46,879 nt of DNA from CAIMMJ01 sp037131955. GTDB lineage: Bacteria > Bacteroidota > Bacteroidia > UBA4408. The stretch is taken from the NCBI GenBank assembly GCA_037131955.1, contig JBAXQC010000014.1:1-46879 (forward strand), read 5' to 3'. Positions 42,666-46,879 of the stretch are shown one piece after another. A program made the position numbers and the translations under genes. Each line of letters starts with the position of its first letter. Position 1 is the first letter of the stretch. The notes below the pieces were generated by a model, which saw only the letters and a list, made by a program, of their open reading frames with translations, ran no database searches and was not told the origin of the DNA.

Positions 42666-44378
42666 TTATTTAGTTAAAATTATTTTTCCTTTTTTATTTG
42701 TACTTTTTTCTCCAATTAAGGAGTAAAAGTAAACTCCATTTGATATGGTTTTTCCATTTGTATTTGTTCCATCCCAAAACAATTGAAATGTTCCTTTGTC
42801 AAAATTACTATTGTCAATTAATTTACTTATTAATTCTCCATTTTCATTGTAGATGTATAAACTTATCCTTTCACTATTTGCTAAAGTAAACTCGATTTTT
42901 GTTTTGTCACTAAAAGGATTAGGATAAATTAATTCATCCTTATAATCACTATTCCAAATGGTATGTGCATTGGCAGTTAAACTATCGTAGCAATTATTGT
43001 TTTTTACAAAGTATGTTGCAGAAATATCTTTGTTGTGTCTTGTCCCATTTTCATTTTGCGGTAAGTAAGCTCTTTCATATTCTACCTTTGCTTCATCTGG
43101 CCCAACAGTTATTTTTAAATGGCCAGAATTCGGAATAATTACTCCTTCTGTGTATCCGTAATCTGCAGCATAGTTTGCATTCATAAAGTTGGGATGACTT
43201 GGTTGAGGTGTTTCCTGATAAACTAAACAGTCCTTTTGTTGTTGACCAAAGAAATGGTCATGGCCATGAAAGAAAATACTTACATGATGTTCAGTAAGCA
43301 AATCCTTAATCGGCTTATACCAACCTGGTCTATTGGTTTCAAAGCCATAAGTTCCATCAAGGTTATTTCCACCCCATTCATATAAATCTGCAAATTCTAC
43401 TCCACCTCTTCCATCTGGATCGCCCCCAACAATTTGATGAGAAAACACAAATTTGTATTTAGAATTGTCATTTTCTAATGTTGTTTTTAGCCAGTCATAC
43501 TGTGGTTTACCTAAAGTCCATCTCCATCCATGTAACGAATCTGGCTTTACGTTGGTATACCAATAAGGATCTATTACAATGAATAAGGCATCTCCCCATT
43601 TCCAGGAATAGTAATTTTCTCTTTGTCCAACAAATTCCTGATTTGATGTATCACCAGAAAAGAAGTTTCCTGGGATTGGATTCATAAAGTACTTTTTTCT
43701 TTCGTTGGTATTCCAAACGGCAATATTTTCTGGAGTATTGTTTCTATTCCACCCCGATTCTCCTTCGTGATTTCCTAAAGCAATAAATAATGGAACAGAG
43801 TGACCACTAATTTCATAGAAATTTCTTAAAATTTTACATCTATATGGAATGGTATCGTGTGGTATTGCATTTGAACTGTTTTTTAATTTATCTGTCATCA
43901 AAAAATCACCCAAATCAATCATGAAATCTGGATGGTCTTCCAATTGATTTAACAAAGTTCTCCTATATAGTGCAGTATCGCTTTGTTCATCCATATGTGG
44001 GTCGGCTTGAACAACAAATGAAAATATACTCCCTGCTGGTCTTTGGGTTTGAAATGTAAATTCAGGTCTTGTAATAATATTGGTGCTACCAGGAAGCTTA
44101 TAGGTCATTCTATAAAAATATTTTGTATTTTCCTGTAATCCATTTATTACTATCTCTGCGGGTTCTAAAGCATTAAACGTTGCAAAGGGTGTTTGATTTG
44201 TGTATTGATCTGGAGCAGTTCCATATTTAATAGAAACATCCATAATGGTATCAAAGAAGGCTTGAATGGTTACGCTATTGTTTGTTGGTCTTCCCAACAA
44301 CTCTTTGTGTTTTAAATGTTGACTGTACGAAATTTTTACAAATAAAATCAATAAAAAGAAGAAGAATATTTTTTTCAT
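42666..44378 (-). CDS. Secreted metallophosphoesterase, purple-acid-phosphatase-like, T9SS (paralogue 1)
   Basis: A 570-residue secreted enzyme. It has a signal peptide (1-19), an N-terminal fibronectin-like PAP domain (about 24-112, GRPTNNSVTIQAFF and GLQENTKYFYRM) and a calcineurin-type phosphoesterase core. Metal ligands visible are D126 and H128 (QADPH), D155/D158 (DLGD), N203-H204 in GNHE, FSHQ and GHDH. The C-terminal tail (YPNPFSDKTKIEF, LFWDGTNTNGKTISNGVYFY) is of the FlgD-Ig type, unlike the short tail of paralogue 2. It probably releases phosphate from surface or extracellular substrates. 10 nt separate it from the upstream paralogue. Confidence 0.92.
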   Translation of the reverse strand: MKKIFFFFLLILFVKISYSQHLKHKELLGRPTNNSVTIQAFFDTIMDVSIKYGTAPDQYTNQTPFATFNALEPAEIVINGLQENTKYFYRMTYKLPGSTNIITRPEFTFQTQRPAGSIFSFVVQADPHMDEQSDTALYRRTLLNQLEDHPDFMIDLGDFLMTDKLKNSSNAIPHDTIPYRCKILRNFYEISGHSVPLFIALGNHEGESGWNRNNTPENIAVWNTNERKKYFMNPIPGNFFSGDTSNQEFVGQRENYYSWKWGDALFIVIDPYWYTNVKPDSLHGWRWTLGKPQYDWLKTTLENDNSKYKFVFSHQIVGGDPDGRGGVEFADLYEWGGNNLDGTYGFETNRPGWYKPIKDLLTEHHVSIFFHGHDHFFGQQQKDCLVYQETPQPSHPNFMNANYAADYGYTEGVIIPNSGHLKITVGPDEAKVEYERAYLPQNENGTRHNKDISATYFVKNNNCYDSLTANAHTIWNSDYKDELIYPNPFSDKTKIEFTLANSERISLYIYNENGELISKLIDNSNFDKGTFQLFWDGTNTNGKTISNGVYFYSLIGEKSTNKKGKIILTK

Positions 44379-44388
44379 GATTCAAAAA

Positions 44389-46077
44389 TTAGTGGTTGAC
44401 GATTACTTTGTTTGTTATTACAGAATTTTCTGTTTCAACCACCAAAAAGTAAAGCCCATTTGAATATTGACTTACATCTATTTGGTTGGTATTATTTTGA
44501 ATAAAAGTTTGGCCAATACCGTTAATAAGTTTTACTTTTTTTGAATTAGAATTGTTAAAATATTGAATGTTTATAAGGTCTTTGCTTGGATTGGGATAAA
44601 TAAATATTTTTTCCATTTGCATTATCTCATTTGTACTCTGTGTAGAACAATCTCCAATGGTATATGAAAAGGCAATTTCCCCATTTTGGTGAAGTCCGCT
44701 TAAGGTATCAGCTGGCAAATAGGCTCTAACGTAATCTACCTTTACACAAGCACTGTTTACAGTAACTTTTATATGTCCAGTTCCATCTAATGTATCTGTT
44801 AAGTATGCACCAGCATTTGCTAGCATTCCTATTTCATAAGTAGAGTCAGCTGCCATTGGCAATGCTTGATAAGTTACACTATCTAAAACCTCATGTGCAA
44901 ACACATGATCATGGCCCTGAAAAAAAATATTCACTCCATTGTCTTTAAACAATTGATGAATTGGTTTCCCCCATCCTGGACGGTTGGTATCAAATGTGTA
45001 GTTATTGCCATTTTGTTCGTATCCACCCCATTCAAATAGTTTAGCGTTTGTTGCACCGCCTCTGCCCTGACCTCTAACATGATGGGCAAAAACAAACTTA
45101 AATTTTGCGGTACTATTTTCTAATGTGTTTCTTAGCCAAGTATATTGAGGATATCCGAGTGACCAATTCCAATTTTTTGGTTTTGGTGAGGTGTCGCATT
45201 CGTTTCTATAAACATCCAATACAACAAACAATGCATCGCCCCAAGTCCATGAATAATAATTTTCTGGATAATCTACACCAAAAGGTTCCATTTCTGTGTT
45301 GCCGCTATAGAAGGAGTTTGGGTATGGGTTGGGATAATAAAACTTGCGCCATAAAGTTGCATTTATCGCTAAATTGTTTGGTGGGTTTTGAAGTAAATAA
45401 TAATCGTTTTCGCCCTCATGGTTACCCAAACAAACATAAAATGGAATAGAATGACATAAACTACCTAAAAAGGGTCTGTAGTTTTTGTGCAAAATATCCA
45501 AACTATCAGAGGTAATTGTAAAGGGGTTGTGGTCATCTCCAAAAATATCACCCAATGACATCATAAAATCTGGATTGTCTTTTTTTTGATTATCCAAACA
45601 AATTTGGTAAATACTTTTAACACCTTTTTTATCGTATAAATGTTCATCTGCTTCTAATGTAAAACTAAATTCACTTCCAGGTAATCTTTGTGTGTGAAAT
45701 GAATACTCTGGTGTTTCGGAATAGCTTTGCCCACCCACTGGTTTATATTTTACTTTATAATAGTATTTTGTATTGGAAAGCAAACCCTGCATATCTACCT
45801 CGTCTGGCGTCCCAGAAAGGTTTGTGAAATTTGGAGTTTGATTTGTATGGTTGTTGGATTGAGTTCCAAAGGTTAAAAAATACTCCACATTTTGTTCAAA
45901 TAAAATGCTTGCAGTTATAGAATTATTTGTTGGCCTTCCCAAAATAATAGAATGGGGTTGTGCCAATGAAATACTACTTTTTAAGGCAAGAAAAAGTAAA
46001 AGTTGAATAGAAAATGTTTTCCATTTTACTCTATTAACATAGGCAGTTTTAATTTTTTTGTAATTATTTTGTATCAT
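44389..46077 (-). CDS. Secreted metallophosphoesterase, purple-acid-phosphatase-like, T9SS (paralogue 2)
   Basis: A 562-residue paralogue of the next gene with the same domain order. PAP/FN3-like domain at about 45-132 (GRPTNNSITASILF). Phosphoesterase core: D144 and H146 in EADEH, LGD, GNHEGE, FAHH and GHDH. GYPQYTWLRNTLENSTAKF closely parallels GKPQYDWLKTTLENDNSKY in paralogue 1. Signal peptide: an unusually long n-region (MIQNNYKKIKTAYVNRVKWK) before the hydrophobic part, with no internal ATG to shorten it. The C-terminal sorting domain (FIYPNPSKDLINIQYF, GLYFLVVE) is the ordinary type. It is first in the five-gene cargo operon. Confidence 0.91.
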   Translation of the reverse strand: MIQNNYKKIKTAYVNRVKWKTFSIQLLLFLALKSSISLAQPHSIILGRPTNNSITASILFEQNVEYFLTFGTQSNNHTNQTPNFTNLSGTPDEVDMQGLLSNTKYYYKVKYKPVGGQSYSETPEYSFHTQRLPGSEFSFTLEADEHLYDKKGVKSIYQICLDNQKKDNPDFMMSLGDIFGDDHNPFTITSDSLDILHKNYRPFLGSLCHSIPFYVCLGNHEGENDYYLLQNPPNNLAINATLWRKFYYPNPYPNSFYSGNTEMEPFGVDYPENYYSWTWGDALFVVLDVYRNECDTSPKPKNWNWSLGYPQYTWLRNTLENSTAKFKFVFAHHVRGQGRGGATNAKLFEWGGYEQNGNNYTFDTNRPGWGKPIHQLFKDNGVNIFFQGHDHVFAHEVLDSVTYQALPMAADSTYEIGMLANAGAYLTDTLDGTGHIKVTVNSACVKVDYVRAYLPADTLSGLHQNGEIAFSYTIGDCSTQSTNEIMQMEKIFIYPNPSKDLINIQYFNNSNSKKVKLINGIGQTFIQNNTNQIDVSQYSNGLYFLVVETENSVITNKVIVNH

Positions 46078-46173
46078 GTTTTGTTGATTAGATCTATTAG
46101 ATACAATTTGTTAATTGAGGTTTAAATCAATTGGTAAATAAATTCTAAAAAGTTGAAAATTAATAACAAAGGA

Positions 46174-46773
46174 TTATTTTCTAAAGTAAATTTGGCACCC
46201 AATGGATTTGCTTTCTTTTATCTTTATCTTATCCTTTTTTAGTAAGGCATCTACTGCCATTTGCACATAGGGATTTTTTACATTTTCTTCCTCAGCTCCA
46301 TTGTCATCTATTGCTCCGTTATATTTTATTACATATTTATTATCTTCTTTCCAAAGAACATATACATGAGGAGTTTTTTGAGCATTGAAATCTTTTGCAA
46401 CTTTTTGTGTGGCGTCGTACAAGTATGGAAAGTTAAATTCTTCGATTTTTGACTTTTCAACCATATTAATAAAACTATCCGCTTCGTACATTACTGTATC
46501 TGTTGAACTTATAGCAATTAAAGGAACCCCTGAGGTTTGATATTTTAAATTAAGTGCATTTAACCTTTTGGGATATAATTTGGCAAACGGACAGTGGTTG
46601 CAGGTAAATACAATTATAAATCCTTTGGCATTTGGATAATCACTTAATGAAATTTCCCGACCATCAACATTTTTTAATTTAAAATCTAAAACGCTTTGTT
46701 CCGATTTCTTAATAAATGAGAGACTCAGAAAAATTAAAAATGAAAACAGAAAAAGTTGTACTAATTTTTTCAT
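46174..46773 (-). CDS. Exported thioredoxin-family (redoxin) protein
   Basis: A 199-residue protein with an N-terminal signal or anchor (about 4-20). Its AhpC/TSA-redoxin fold has FTCNHCPFAKLYPKR (C58, C61), which fits the 'TCNHCP' thioredoxin-like group. TPHVYVLW supplies the cis-Pro, and GAIDDNG follows. The last 25 residues are highly charged (KKDKIKIKESKSIGCQIYFRK). The gene starts 4 nt after the stop of another thioredoxin-like gene, so both form a redox operon. It may act in envelope thiol chemistry or peroxide defence. Confidence 0.9.
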   Translation of the reverse strand: MKKLVQLFLFSFLIFLSLSFIKKSEQSVLDFKLKNVDGREISLSDYPNAKGFIIVFTCNHCPFAKLYPKRLNALNLKYQTSGVPLIAISSTDTVMYEADSFINMVEKSKIEEFNFPYLYDATQKVAKDFNAQKTPHVYVLWKEDNKYVIKYNGAIDDNGAEEENVKNPYVQMAVDALLKKDKIKIKESKSIGCQIYFRK

Positions 46774-46777
46774 TTAT

Positions 46778-46879
46778 TTATTTTTTTATTGTTTCAAAAT
46801 TTAAATTGTCTGTAATAAGTTTTTTCTTTTTAGTGCTTCCATTTGTTATAAATGTTGCAGGTATTTGCCCAGACCAATT
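46778..46879 (-). CDS. C-terminal fragment of a thioredoxin/TlpA-like protein (window edge)
   Basis: A frame open from the window edge gives 33 residues before TAA at 46778-46780, beginning NWSGQIPATFITNGSTKKKK. The W-SG-x-IPATF-I pattern is the cis-Pro strand of TlpA/thioredoxin-family proteins. The rest of the gene lies outside the window. It ends 4 nt before the redoxin gene and is probably in the same operon. Confidence 0.7.
   Translation of the reverse strand, partial: NWSGQIPATFITNGSTKKKKLITDNLNFETIKK

Overview
The window is a chromosomal segment of a low-GC member of the phylum Bacteroidota. The main evidence is many secreted proteins with C-terminal type IX secretion (T9SS) sorting domains (YPNP ... 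GVYFV-type ends), promoters of the Bacteroidota form (TTTG, about 18-23 nt, TAnnTTTG), A-rich rather than Shine-Dalgarno leaders, and Omp28, DUF6029, PorT-like and YHYH proteins. I cannot place it below phylum with confidence; the content fits an environmental Flavobacteriales/Sphingobacteriales-like lineage. Nothing looks like a prophage, insertion sequence, integron or CRISPR array.

Layout. 1-1.6 kb: tRNA-Leu(TAA), tRNA-Gly(GCC) with promoter and terminator, and rodA, all on the minus strand. 1.7-10.1 kb (plus): a methyltransferase, a LolD/MacB-type ABC ATPase, a Tat-signal protein, a short DNA polymerase III alpha paralogue with a ruined PHP domain, uvrC, apaG and a di-haem cytochrome c peroxidase. 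10.1-16.5 kb (minus): ubiX, then an envelope operon TlpA-like / DUF6029 / Omp28 lipoprotein / PorT-like barrel, then a large T9SS-secreted Omp28-like protein ending in a strong terminator. 16.6-20.6 kb: two T9SS cargo genes (plus) converging on queD and a subtilisin-family T9SS protease (minus). 20.7-23.8 kb (plus): a small basic secreted peptide, a sensor histidine kinase, a zinc-loop-less sirtuin, tRNA-Leu(TAG) and a GNAT-like protein. 23.9-25.9 kb (minus): nadK, panD, an unknown gene and tRNA-Gln(TTG).

26.2-32.9 kb (plus): HU, a TPR membrane protein, a 30-codon very basic mS38/COX24-like ribosomal protein gene, RNase E/G, then a glycosyltransferase, FkbM methyltransferase and flippase. 32.9-38.5 kb: a minus-strand FkbM gene and a plus-strand operon (methyltransferase, hddA, gmhA, hddC, gmhB, methyltransferase) that encodes the whole route from sedoheptulose 7-phosphate to GDP-D-glycero-alpha-D-manno-heptose. 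38.6-46.1 kb (minus): five tightly packed T9SS cargo genes (two paralogous metallophosphoesterases, a YHYH protein, an uncharacterised protein, a DUF1566 protein). 46.2-46.9 kb: two thioredoxin-fold genes, the second cut by the window edge.

How it fits together: much of the window serves the cell surface. It includes sugar-nucleotide and glycan assembly, extracytoplasmic thiol/disulfide proteins, outer-membrane barrels and T9SS cargo, interleaved with housekeeping genes (DNA repair, RNA turnover, NADP/CoA/queuosine/flavin cofactor synthesis). The least explained parts are the five-gene T9SS cargo operon, the peptide plus histidine kinase pair, and the hybrid YHYH protein with an internal membrane hairpin.
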